In this document: piece by piece, positions 1 through 9,219 of the stretch | Layout: each line of letters starts with the position of its first letter | How positions within the stretch are numbered: position 1 is the first letter of the stretch | DNA from: Histomonas meleagridis | Lineage: Eukaryota; Parabasalia; Tritrichomonadida; Dientamoebidae | Reading direction: 5' to 3' | Length of the DNA: 64,000 nucleotides | Assembly: GCA_020186115.1 (NCBI GenBank) | Contig: WSYJ01000138.1 | Location: forward strand, 310,001-374,000 | Position numbers and translations under genes: made by a program | Notes under the pieces: generated by a model | Databases searched by the model: none | Seen by the model: only the letters and a program-made list of their open reading frames with translations | What the model was told of the DNA's origin: nothing

Positions 1-662
1 TGAAATTTGAAAGCAAAGACGAATATATTGTTCTTCTTTGACACATTCAAGCAATCTGAGTACCCAGTTCCTTAAAATTGGATTGCCAAAAACTTCAAGA
101 ATATGTCGATGACAAAAGAAACGTGTTAAATTTCATTTTTTTGAGAATTTTATGATTCCTTTTTCCATATCTGACAAAATTGGAATGGAATTTAATAATT
201 CAGAATTAATTCCAAATGACTCAATACTACAGTAAACATTTTCGTAAATATGTGAATTTTCTTTCATTTCAATTGATAAAGCTATTGGAACCGATTTATT
301 GTTCCGAATACTATTGATGCAACAATAACAGTAAGGCTTCGTGGCCTTGAAGGATGCATCTAATTCGATATAATGAGTTTGTTTGATTCTATTTTCAACC
401 CATGAACAAACCCATGTGAATCTTTGAAGTACTTTTCCATCTTCAACAATTAATCCACCTTCTACATAATCTTGAAGAACAATTTCAACATACCCTGGTA
501 AAGATTTTGCTATATTTTGTAATTTTCCTTCTACATTTTCTTCTGAAAGATCTTTATCATATCTTCCAGGCCTTTTGAATAATCCTTTAAAAACAGCATG
601 AAAAATATAACAAGGTGCTCTATCAGTATGTGCAAAACATTTTGCAAAGAAGATGGGAATAA
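1..662 (-). pseudogene. MULE-type transposase relic (partial, runs off the left edge)
   Basis: Reading the minus strand leftward from about 662 gives one frame with no start codon and one in-frame TGA (133-135). The translation carries IELDASFKATKPYCYC, then ILSDMEKGI, then, past the stop, FFCHRHILE. This order (first Asp in a short beta strand, second Asp before a helix, then CHRH) is what I expect of the catalytic core of Mutator-like (MULE) DDE transposases, which are abundant in trichomonads. An upstream stop (TAA) near 663-665 closes the frame, so the N-terminal half is missing or shifted. It faces the damaged 5' end of the LRR gene, so insertion or rearrangement there is plausible. The MULE assignment rests on the motif pattern only. 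I saw no terminal inverted repeats. Confidence 0.6.
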
Positions 663-761
663 TATCTTAAATGGAAAACGTTTATTTTCAGGCATGAGTT
701 ATGAAAAAGTTATTAACGGTTTGAATTTGGGTACCAAATAAACATTGATGATGGGAAATGA

Positions 762-2916
762 GAAAGAATTAATCCCAAATTTAAGTATATTAATTTTATA
801 ACGCCAGAGGATATAAAACAGTACATAAATTCAAGGGTAGAAAGTATTTTAACAAGTCAATGGGTTTCTGTTCCATCAAAGCATAAAGGAGCAAATAAAC
901 CGATATTTTGTGTTGTTTCATCATCTTCATTATACCTAGCAAAGCAGACATTACTATCAGCACTAAAAATCAAGCGTTCATTTCCATGGATTGCTATTCA
1001 ACAAATTAATGCTCGTAAAGGAATCCCTGAATGTAATTTGATTTACAACACAAGCAAGACCATAGAGGTCAAACTTATATTTAGTGATCAAATAAGTTGT
1101 TTTAATTTTGTTTCTCTTATTTGTTCATATCTCAAATCAATTCTTCCAGATTATCATCCACTTAAAATTGATATACCCAACGATATCACCATAAACACAA
1201 CACAGCAAGTTGAATCTCAAATTGCCACACTTTTTGTTTCCCAATGCCAACTTAAGAATGTTCCAATAGATCAGTCATATCTTTCTCACCTAAAACATGA
1301 GTTAAAAAAAGGAAGGCCTCTTGTTATTGATGCCTCATCCACTCCAATTCAACAAGTTCAAGCACTTAGTACTGCACTTTTATATTCCACATCAATCGAT
1401 AATATAAAACTTGGCGGGAAAGGATTTAAACAACTCTACAAAACGCTCGGAAATATCATATCAAAGAACAAAAGCATCATTGCTCTTGAAATTTTCAAAT
1501 CAAAAAAAAAAAATTAAAGAATTTGATTATTTCATAAAAATGCTTGTTCAATCATCAGTACAAGCTCTCGCTTTCACTAGCGTATCACTACAGAAGTCAA
1601 TGGGCATTGAATTAGCTGCAAAACTTCCAAATTTACCAATTTCACAATTAATATTTGATAACTCTAATTTTGCGAAATCGAGTCTCAAATTCTTCGCACG
1701 AACTCCAGATGTGTTTAAAAACGTCACTTCGTTGACTATTCGCACTGATTCAATACAAAATGAATATCTAAATGATCTAGCAAATCTCGTAATTTCTTCA
1801 CATCTCAGAAACCTTTCCGTAGTTGACTGTGGCCTCGACATTAACGCGTTCCTTAGCCTCGTTAGTGTATATGCTGATAATCTTGAGCTTGAAACAATTG
1901 ATCTTTCCAAAAATTTAATGGTTGAATCATACAATGGTAAATTCCGATTTCCATCTTCCCTAACCTCTCTTACTCTAAATCGTGTTGAATGGTGTGGCCA
2001 AAGCTACGCCACTTTTCTGACTAAGCAAACATTTTCTTCATATATTACATTATCAATTTCTCGACCTAAAATCAATCAAAACGACTTTAATGTTCTTCTT
2101 ACGACATTACCAGAACGATCACTGAATCCAACGATTGTTAACCTTTGTATGGATGACAGTGTCATTTTTGGTCGTCTTCTAAACCTGATAACGAAAAATG
2201 TAAACATCACAAGTCTGTCACTTTCCAGGTGCCACTTCCCCAAGAACGAAAAAAGTGCCGTTCTTACTTCACTCAAAGAACTTCTCTCAAATTCGACGGT
2301 TGAACAACTTTCTCTAAAGCAGACATTAAAGCCAATGAAAAGCCAAGCTTTAGAGGAACTTAAAAGTGCGCTTATTCAACATCCTGGAATGGATCGTCTA
2401 AATTTAGATGAGAATGAAATTGGTGATGAAGGATTAAATATTTTATATGAAATTATTAGTAATAATGATAGAATCCGTCATATATCTTTCGATGGTGCTG
2501 CACTGTCATCACCTTCTGTTTTAATATCATTTATTAAGAAAATTGCAGACATTCCGCACATCGATTGCATCTTGAAACCGAAAAATGACGTTCAATTGTT
2601 TACAGAAAAGTTCGGGGCAAAGTTTCATTCGAAGTTCCAAAATGCTTGGACAAAGATGAAAAAGAGTACAGTAATTCAAGAAGATCGTGTACTGGCTTGG
2701 GAAGATGATACTGACCAATCAACTTCAGCCGCTTCTCAATTGATGTATTCACAAGTTCCGAATTCATACGAAAATATGGAAATTAAACAGTTTGACGAAG
2801 TCGAAGCATCATGGGAATTCGATATAGAGATACCAGAAAGTAGTAATGAAGAGGAATGGAAATTATTAGAAAAAAGATTCTCGTATAAGAGACTTGTGGG
2901 TCTGGGACACGTATAG
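762..2916 (+). pseudogene. CARMIL-like leucine-rich-repeat protein, start lost and frameshifted
   Basis: The coding frame is open from 762, just after a TGA at 759-761, to a TAA at 1515-1517. It then continues in another frame to 2916. The switch lies in a run of 12 A at 1502-1513, where the first frame ends FKSKKKN and the second resumes IKEFDYFIKML. There is no in-frame ATG before about 1550. The N-terminal 150 residues resemble the PH-like domain of CARMIL-type actin regulators (FPWIAIQQINARKG, then a helix ending LKSILP). After it come irregular LRRs such as LTSLTLNRVEWCG and MDRLNLDENEIGDEGLNIL, and an acidic tail. The family would bind capping protein or membranes at the actin cortex; this is inference. 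The frameshift could be real or a homopolymer sequencing error. The missing start lies next to the transposase relic. Confidence 0.6.
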
Positions 2917-3137
2917 TGAAATATGTTTTGCGTAGAAACTAGATTTAAAGGAACATAAAAACCTTTTCTGTTTAAGTTAAATCACGGATTGCATAAATCT
3001 TTCTCGAAAATATTTTACGAATATTTGGAATTGTTTGATAATAAAAAATTATATAATTATAAAAAAATTGGTATTTGTCATTGGGAATAATTATAATCAA
3101 AGTATGTTTCAAAAATAATTTAAAAAAAATAGATTAT

Positions 3138-3443
<306 letters not shown>

Positions 3444-3449
3444 TTAAAA

Positions 3450-3454
3450 AATGA
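3450..3454 (-). promoter_or_regulatory. Inr-like motif TCATT of the H4 gene
   Basis: On the minus strand TCATT sits just upstream of the H4 ATG. In Trichomonas the initiator TCA(+1)Py(T/A) marks transcription starts within about 20 nt of the ATG, so this is a good candidate start site. The motif is only five bases long, so chance matches are common in AT-rich DNA. Confidence 0.5.
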
Positions 3455-3480
3455 AGTAATTTCTTTCCCTCCAAAAAATA

Positions 3481-3488
3481 GCGCCAAA
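3481..3488 (-). promoter_or_regulatory. E2F-like site TTTGGCGC upstream of H4
   Basis: The minus strand reads TTTGGCGC, an exact match to the eukaryotic E2F/DP consensus TTTSSCGC, 38 bases before the H4 ATG. G+C blocks are rare in this intergenic DNA. A related GGCGCAAAA lies upstream of PCNA at 26768-26776. A role in S-phase expression is inference. Confidence 0.35.
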
Positions 3489-3993
3489 AATATATCTCTA
3501 ATTGTCTATTTGATACTCTTAAAATTAAATGGATATTTTTGATGAAAACATTTTTATGTATAAATAAACTATTCAAAATTTGCGTTGGATACATCATAAC
3601 ACAAATTGGCCATTTTTTATCTTTTGGTTCAAACAAGAGGATAATATTACTTTAGAGAGTTACAGATGATTTTAGACTTAATTTTATAAGGTCGTAAATA
3701 AATGATCAGTAAAAAAGACACATCATGATTTGTTAAGAATAACAAACTTTTATTTTGTATTACACAAAGTTTTTGATTTACAATAAACAGTGCTTGTTTG
3801 TCCGTTTTTGTATTTCCTTTTAATTTAGTTTCAGAAGAGTATTTGATGCATGCAAAAGTATTAACTTATATTTCTAACAGATCAATCAAAACCCACTAAA
3901 TATACCATAGCATATGCCAAACATACAAGAATTGGCTAAATTTGTACTGAAATTTCGTCTGTGTGTTGTTTGGTTGGACAATTAAGTTTTGGA

Positions 3994-3998
3994 GTCAC
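3994..3998 (+). promoter_or_regulatory. Inr-like motif TCACT of the kinase gene
   Basis: TCACT places a candidate +1 A at 3996, 13 nt before the ATG at 4009. This fits the trichomonad initiator consensus and spacing. Confidence 0.5.
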
Positions 3999-4008
3999 TT
4001 TTTAAACG

Positions 4009-5160
4009 ATGGATTACGATGATGAAAGCGAAGAAGAACAATTAGAAAACGAACCAGTTTTATCTAAATGCACATCAATTGTTCCCGCTGTTCTTCGAAG
4101 TCCAACCGTGGATTCAAATCTTTCTGAGGCAATGTCTCATCTCCAAAGATTTTGTGAGATCATGGATCCTGGAGGAAAAAATGGTCTAGCAAGCGATATC
4201 TTGCAAGAACTTCTTCGTGTAAATTTTATGAAAAAATTAAACCCAATTAATAATGGTTCAAATAATAATAATAATCCTTCTTGGTCAAGATTTCAAACAG
4301 AGTTTTCTTTTGTTGAAGATATTGCATCAAGGGTTGATGTCAAAGTTATTTCAGCTCTTCATTTAATCGATCGTTGCTTGTATGCCATTAAACAAATTCG
4401 TCAACCACTTAATCAAACTAATCCTGAGGATCTCATCACAGAAGTACAGCTTATGACCAATCTTATTCATCCCAATATTGTACGTTATTATACTTCATGG
4501 GTTGAATTTAGCATATCTGGAAATCCTGTCAAAGCCATTGAGTATTCTGGTTATAAGGGATCCCGTAAGCAACCCATCCATTTTATATTTTATATTCAAA
4601 TGGAACTTTGTAAGTCCAAAAATATTCTTGATATTTGTCAAACCCTGAATTTCAAGTCCAAGCTACAACAAGCCTACTTTGTATGCCGTGGCCTTACATA
4701 TCTTCATGATATTGGCATAATTCATAGAGATTTGAAACCTTCCAATATCTTAATCGGAATGGATAATCAACCCAAACTTTCTGACTTTGGGATTTCGATA
4801 TGTGGTGACAAGATGGGCCCCAATGCTATGGAATTTGGTACAGAGCTTTATGCTTCGCCTGAGCATTACAGCATCGAAAAGATCTCAACAAAAGCGGACA
4901 TTTATTCGCTTGGAATTATCTTTTTGGAGATATTCGGTAACTTTAACACCACTATGGAAAGAATGATCGCGATTAGGAAGCTCAAAAAGGACAGAGAAGT
5001 TGTGGTGAAAGAAAACGAATTTCCAAAAAAGTTGAAAAAGTTAATTCTACAAATGACAGAGACTGAATACGACAAAAGGCCATCAGCTAGAGATATCATG
5101 AAGAAGCTGAAAAAGATGTATGGCGAAGATATCGATGTGAACCAGAAAAATTCAAATTGA
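4009..5160 (+). CDS. eIF2-alpha-kinase-like (PEK family) protein kinase
   Basis: The 383-residue protein has an acidic N-terminus, an Asn-rich linker (residues 81-90) and a kinase domain from about residue 95. The ATP-anchoring lysine is in YAIKQI (K128). The signature HPNIVRYYTSWVE (154-166), the small insert up to about residue 190, FYIQMELCK, IIHRDLKPSNI (catalytic D241), DFG (259-261) and GTELYASPEH (277-286) together match the PERK/GCN2/HRI group. These kinases phosphorylate eIF2-alpha to slow translation under stress. The glycine-rich loop is not recognisable: the stretch before K128 reads VEDIASRVDVKVIS with no GxGxxG, so nucleotide binding may be altered. There is no transmembrane or HisRS-like domain, so the stress input is unknown. 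The start is the first ATG, with an Inr-like motif 13 nt upstream. Confidence 0.85.
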   Translation: MDYDDESEEEQLENEPVLSKCTSIVPAVLRSPTVDSNLSEAMSHLQRFCEIMDPGGKNGLASDILQELLRVNFMKKLNPINNGSNNNNNPSWSRFQTEFSFVEDIASRVDVKVISALHLIDRCLYAIKQIRQPLNQTNPEDLITEVQLMTNLIHPNIVRYYTSWVEFSISGNPVKAIEYSGYKGSRKQPIHFIFYIQMELCKSKNILDICQTLNFKSKLQQAYFVCRGLTYLHDIGIIHRDLKPSNILIGMDNQPKLSDFGISICGDKMGPNAMEFGTELYASPEHYSIEKISTKADIYSLGIIFLEIFGNFNTTMERMIAIRKLKKDREVVVKENEFPKKLKKLILQMTETEYDKRPSARDIMKKLKKMYGEDIDVNQKNSN

Positions 5161-5654
5161 TTTTATTAAATGTAAATATTTTAGTGTTTTTATAAAAACA
5201 TGTATCTTCGAAGATACATATTTTGTGACATATACAAGAATGCGCTTCGAGTTGTTTACGGACCAAAGCGAAGCAAACGAAAAGAAGAACTAAAATATGT
5301 ATTTAAAGTTTACAATAAATGTGAAATGTTTTATTCGAAAATAAAGTTTAATATCTTATAAATTTGTATTCACTGGTATAACAACATTCGTTTTTCATTC
5401 TCATTCAACAATTATGTATAACTTTTATCATATTTTGAGCAATGTGTTTGGACAAAAATAATGTTGATAAAATTTAGTTAAAACGTACTTTTATCACGTT
5501 GATTCCATATTTTGATAAACTAAGCTCCTCAAGTTGGTTATTCTTGGTCAAAAAATCAATAAATTATTCACATGAACACATGTTCTGTGTAAGCTTATAA
5601 TGAAAAGTGGCAACTTTACAAAAAAGTTCTATTATCAAAAATTTGCATTTCGAA
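5161..5654. other. Intergenic, no gene; contains a 20-bp palindrome
   Basis: I see no supportable reading frame here. The notable element is a perfect 20-bp palindrome at 5200-5219, 40 bases after the kinase stop. Confidence 0.6.
5200..5219. repeat. Perfect 20-bp palindrome centred on TTCGAA
   Basis: Positions 5200-5219 read the same on both strands, with arms ATGTATCTTC and GAAGATACAT. It lies 40 nt downstream of the kinase stop. It could be a 3'-end signal, a factor site or chance. A second palindrome with the same TTCGAA centre covers the start of the next gene. Confidence 0.7.
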
Positions 5655-5665
5655 ATGCAAATTTT
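5638..5665. repeat. Perfect 28-bp palindrome over the start codon of ankyrin gene A
   Basis: Positions 5638-5665 are a perfect inverted repeat with no spacer, centred on TTTCGAAA. The right arm contains the ATG at 5655-5657. In RNA it would fold the start codon into a stem; in DNA it could be a dimeric factor site or cruciform. Confidence 0.8.
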
Positions 5666-6899
5666 ACGGGAACTCGAGCAAATCATATTCAACATAAATG
5701 AAAAAAATCTTTCACTATCAGTTGATAATACAATACGTTGTTTTGACAAAAATTTTTCATACACATTCAATGCTTCCGTATGTTTATTAGTTTTTTCTGC
5801 TTTTTCTTCACAAAACAATTTAAGCGATGTATACTTAAATTATTTACATTTAATTCAAGCAAAAGAAGAAGAAATAAACAATAATATCCCAAAAATATTT
5901 GATATTTTTTCGTATCAAATCACTTCTATTTTCCAAACTAAAATACAAGAAACATGTTATCTTATTGAAAAAATGATTGTACAAAAATTAGCCCGGCCAA
6001 ATATTAATAAAATAACTACAAAATATTTTGCACATTATAAATCAGAAAAATTAAATAAACTTCAACTTAATTTTGATTTGTTGGAAAATACTTTTTTAAA
6101 TAATTACGAAGAACTTTCCAAAAACAATTGGGAACTTCATAAACAATTCATTAAAGAAGGACATAATCCAAATGAAATTTCAAAAATAATTCGAAACGAT
6201 GAAATAGAAAAACTTCAAGAAATATCATCACAAAGTAATTTTGATTTTAACCAAAAAATTGAACCATCACTTTATGAAAGTTGTTCATTTATTAATCAAA
6301 GAAATGTTACATTAATTGATTATGCAGCATTTTTTGGATCAATTAAATGTTTCAAATTTTTGCTTATGAATGGTGCATATGTAATGAACGCAGGTAAATA
6401 TGCAGTTGCAGGTGGAAATGAAGAAATTATTCATTTATGTGAACAAAATCATTCATCATTTAAAGATGCATATGAAACAGCAATTGAATTCCATCGAAAT
6501 GATATTTTTAAATATATTTATGAAAATAAAATTGAAGATATTAATAGGTTAAAAGAATTAGGAGAAAAATGTGTTTCATGTTTTAATTATGAAATTTTTA
6601 CATATTTAGAAAAAGAAGGAATGAAAATTAATAAAAATATCATTAATGAAGCAGCAAGAACTGGAAACTTATATCTTTTTAAATATTTATTACAAAATGA
6701 GCAAATTCCAAAAGATACTTTATTTTTTTCTATTCGATCAAATAACCATGAATTAGTTAAATTACTTCTTGAACAAGAAGGAATTGATATTAATGCTAAA
6801 GATATTTATTTGTTTTATTTGATATTTATTTTAATGATTTTATATTTCAAAATAATATTTGGAAATTATTTAAATTATTTGATACAGCACTTATTTTAG
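5655..6899 (+). CDS. Ankyrin gene A, DUF3447-type N-terminal part
   Basis: From the first in-frame ATG the frame runs 414 codons. It matches ankyrin gene B at 33.7 kb along its length: an N-terminal helical region, then EISKIIRNDEIEKLQE, then TLIDYAAFFGSIKCFKFLLM (the DUF3447/ankyrin motif of trichomonad proteins), then degenerate ankyrin repeats up to LVKLLLEQEGIDINAKD. After NAKD at 6803 the frame enters an AT-rich spacer and stops at 6899, inside the next ankyrin module read in the wrong frame. The module chain continues in shifted frames to 9007. The gene's true product therefore depends on whether the spacers are removed. The family probably mediates protein binding; no partner is evident. 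A GTG at 5607 could extend the frame but matches nothing in gene B. Confidence 0.75.
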   Translation: MQILRELEQIIFNINEKNLSLSVDNTIRCFDKNFSYTFNASVCLLVFSAFSSQNNLSDVYLNYLHLIQAKEEEINNNIPKIFDIFSYQITSIFQTKIQETCYLIEKMIVQKLARPNINKITTKYFAHYKSEKLNKLQLNFDLLENTFLNNYEELSKNNWELHKQFIKEGHNPNEISKIIRNDEIEKLQEISSQSNFDFNQKIEPSLYESCSFINQRNVTLIDYAAFFGSIKCFKFLLMNGAYVMNAGKYAVAGGNEEIIHLCEQNHSSFKDAYETAIEFHRNDIFKYIYENKIEDINRLKELGEKCVSCFNYEIFTYLEKEGMKINKNIINEAARTGNLYLFKYLLQNEQIPKDTLFFSIRSNNHELVKLLLEQEGIDINAKDIYLFYLIFILMILYFKIIFGNYLNYLIQHLF

Positions 6900-9007
6900 C
6901 ATCTTTAAATGGTCATACAGAAATAGTTAAATTACTTCTTGAACAAAATGGAATTGATATTAATGCTAAAGATATTTATTTGTTTTATTTAAAATTTATT
7001 TTAATAATTTTCTATTTCAAAATAATATATGGAAATTATTTAAATTATTTCAAACAGCACTTATGAAAGCATCTTCAAAAGGTTATACAGAAATAGTTCA
7101 ATTACTTCTTGAAAAAGAAGGAATTGATATTAATGCTAAAAATATTTATTTGTTTTATTTAATATTTATTTTAATAATTTTATATTTCAAAATAATATTT
7201 GGAAATTATTTAAAATATTTGATACAGCACTTATGAAAGCATCTCGATATGGTTATACAGAAATAGTTCAATTACTTCTTGAAAAAGAAGGAATTGTTAT
7301 TAATGCTAAAGATATTTTTTTGTTTTATTCGAAATTTCTATTTCAAAACAATATTTGGAAATTATTCAAATTATTTGTAACAGCACTTATTTTAGCATCG
7401 AAATATGGTCATACAGAAATAGTTAAATTACTTCTTGAACAAGAAGGAATTGATATTAATGCTAAAGATATTTATTTGTTTTATTTAAAATTTATTTTAA
7501 TAATTTTCTATTTCAAAATAATATATGGAAATTATTTAAATTATTTCAAACAGCACTTATTTTAGCATCTGAAAGAGGTGATATAGAAATAGTTCAATTA
7601 CTTCTTGAAAAAGAAGGAATTGATATTAATGCTAAAGATATTCATTTGTTTTATTTAAAATTTATTTTAATAATTTTCTATTTCAAAATAATATATGGAA
7701 ATTATTTAAATTATTTCAAACAGCACTTATTTTAGCATCTGAAAGAGGTGATATAGAAATAGTTCAATTACTTCTTGAAAAAGAAGGAATTGATATTAAT
7801 GCTAAAGATATTCATTTGAATAATTTGAAATATGTTTTAATAATTTGAAACAGCACTTCATATAGCAGTTAGAAATAATAATATAGAAATTGTAAAATTA
7901 CTTTTAGATAAAGAAGGAATTGATGTTAATGCAAAAGACATTCATTTTGATAATTTAAAATATGTTTTAATAATTTGAAATATGTTTTAATAATTTGGAA
8001 TATGTTTTAATAATTTGAAACAGCACTTCATATAGCAGTTAAAAATAATAATATAGAAATAGTAAAATTACTTTTAGATAAAGAAGGAATTGATGTTAAT
8101 GCAAAAACTATTCATTTGAATAATTTAAAATATGTTTTAATAATTTATAATATGTTTTAATAATTTGGAATATGTATATATAACTTGAAATATATTCTAA
8201 CAATTTGAAACAGCACTTATTTTGGCATTAATAAAAAATCATTCTATGATTGCTCAATTACTTCTTGAACAAAAAGGAATTAAAGTTAATACTAAAGATT
8301 TATGTTCTAATTATTTGTTATTTATTTAATTGATTTAATATTTCAAAACAATTAATGGAAATTATTCAAAGTATTTAGAACAGCACTTATATGTGCAACA
8401 CTTAAAAATGATACAGAAATAGTAGATTTAATTCTTAAGAAAGAAGGTGTTGATATTAATGCCAAAAATGTTTATATATTTCATTTAATATTTTATTAAA
8501 AAGCTTTGTGTTTCAAAACATTTTATGGAAATAAATTAAATTATTTTGGACAGCTCTTATGATTGCATCCGCAAATGATTATATTAACATAGTTAAACTC
8601 TTACTTAAGCAAAAAGGAATTGATTTAAATGCTAAAAATGTTTAATCGTTTGTTTTGATATTTATTTTTTTATTGTAATATTTCAATACATTATTTGGAT
8701 ATCATAAAAATAATTTAGAACAGCTTTTATAATAGCATCCAAAAATGGTAAAACAAATATAATTAAAATCCTTAGTAAACAAGAAGGAATAGATACCAAT
8801 TTGATTGTTGTTCATATACTTTATTCGATATATATTTTTGATATTTAAAGTTTTTTATAATAATTTAAAACAGTTTTTTTCAAAAAATATAAAAAAGAAC
8901 TCTTTTTTTACTCATCCATATTTTGTTTTTTTATAATTTTGTTAATAATTTTCTTTTATGTAAGAAATAATTTTTATGCATTTTTTTTGGGATTTTTTAA
9001 TCCCTAA
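6804..9007 (+). repeat. Ankyrin module array A: 90-nt modules separated by frame-breaking spacers
   Basis: Modules start (ACA of TALxLA) at 6884, 7054, 7224, 7380, 7550, 7720, 7850, 8020, 8210, 8380, 8550, 8720 and 8870. The first twelve encode exactly 30 residues of the form TALxxAS-x-GHTEIVKLLLEQEGIDINAKD, with no stop or indel. The spacers between them are 80, 80, 80, 66, 80, 80, 40, 80, 100, 80, 80, 80 and 60 nt. Most change frame and many contain stops. The typical spacer starts ATTTATTTGTTTTATTT and ends ATATTTGGAAATTATTTAAA plus about a dozen bases. Modules from 8210 on have diverged in sequence but keep their length. The last module, from 8870, reads on to TAA at 9005-9007 through a hydrophobic stretch. 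Confidence 0.9.
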
Positions 9008-9219
9008 ATGTACATCATGCGAATTCTTTCGGTACCTCATTCGGAGCACATACATATTGCCCAAGCACAAAGAGTTTATGTTTAAAATATACAAAAAATA
9101 AAGAAAAGTTTTAGTTATGAATGAATAAAAAATTTTTGATTACACAAAAGTTGTATTTATCGTATTCATCGGCGTGTAAAGTACGCAAAAAGTCGAATTA
9201 TCTGTCAAATTTCACTTTG

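Noticed and set aside
7233-7565. Frame joining two ankyrin modules through a spacer as a separate gene
   Set aside because: It is in frame only because the 7314-7379 spacer lost 14 nt (66 nt, a multiple of three). It is part of array A, not a gene of its own.
6884-8869. Direct repeats with regular spacers that could be taken for a CRISPR array
   Set aside because: The repeating unit is 90 nt of ankyrin code and the spacers are near-identical, not unique. The genome is eukaryotic.
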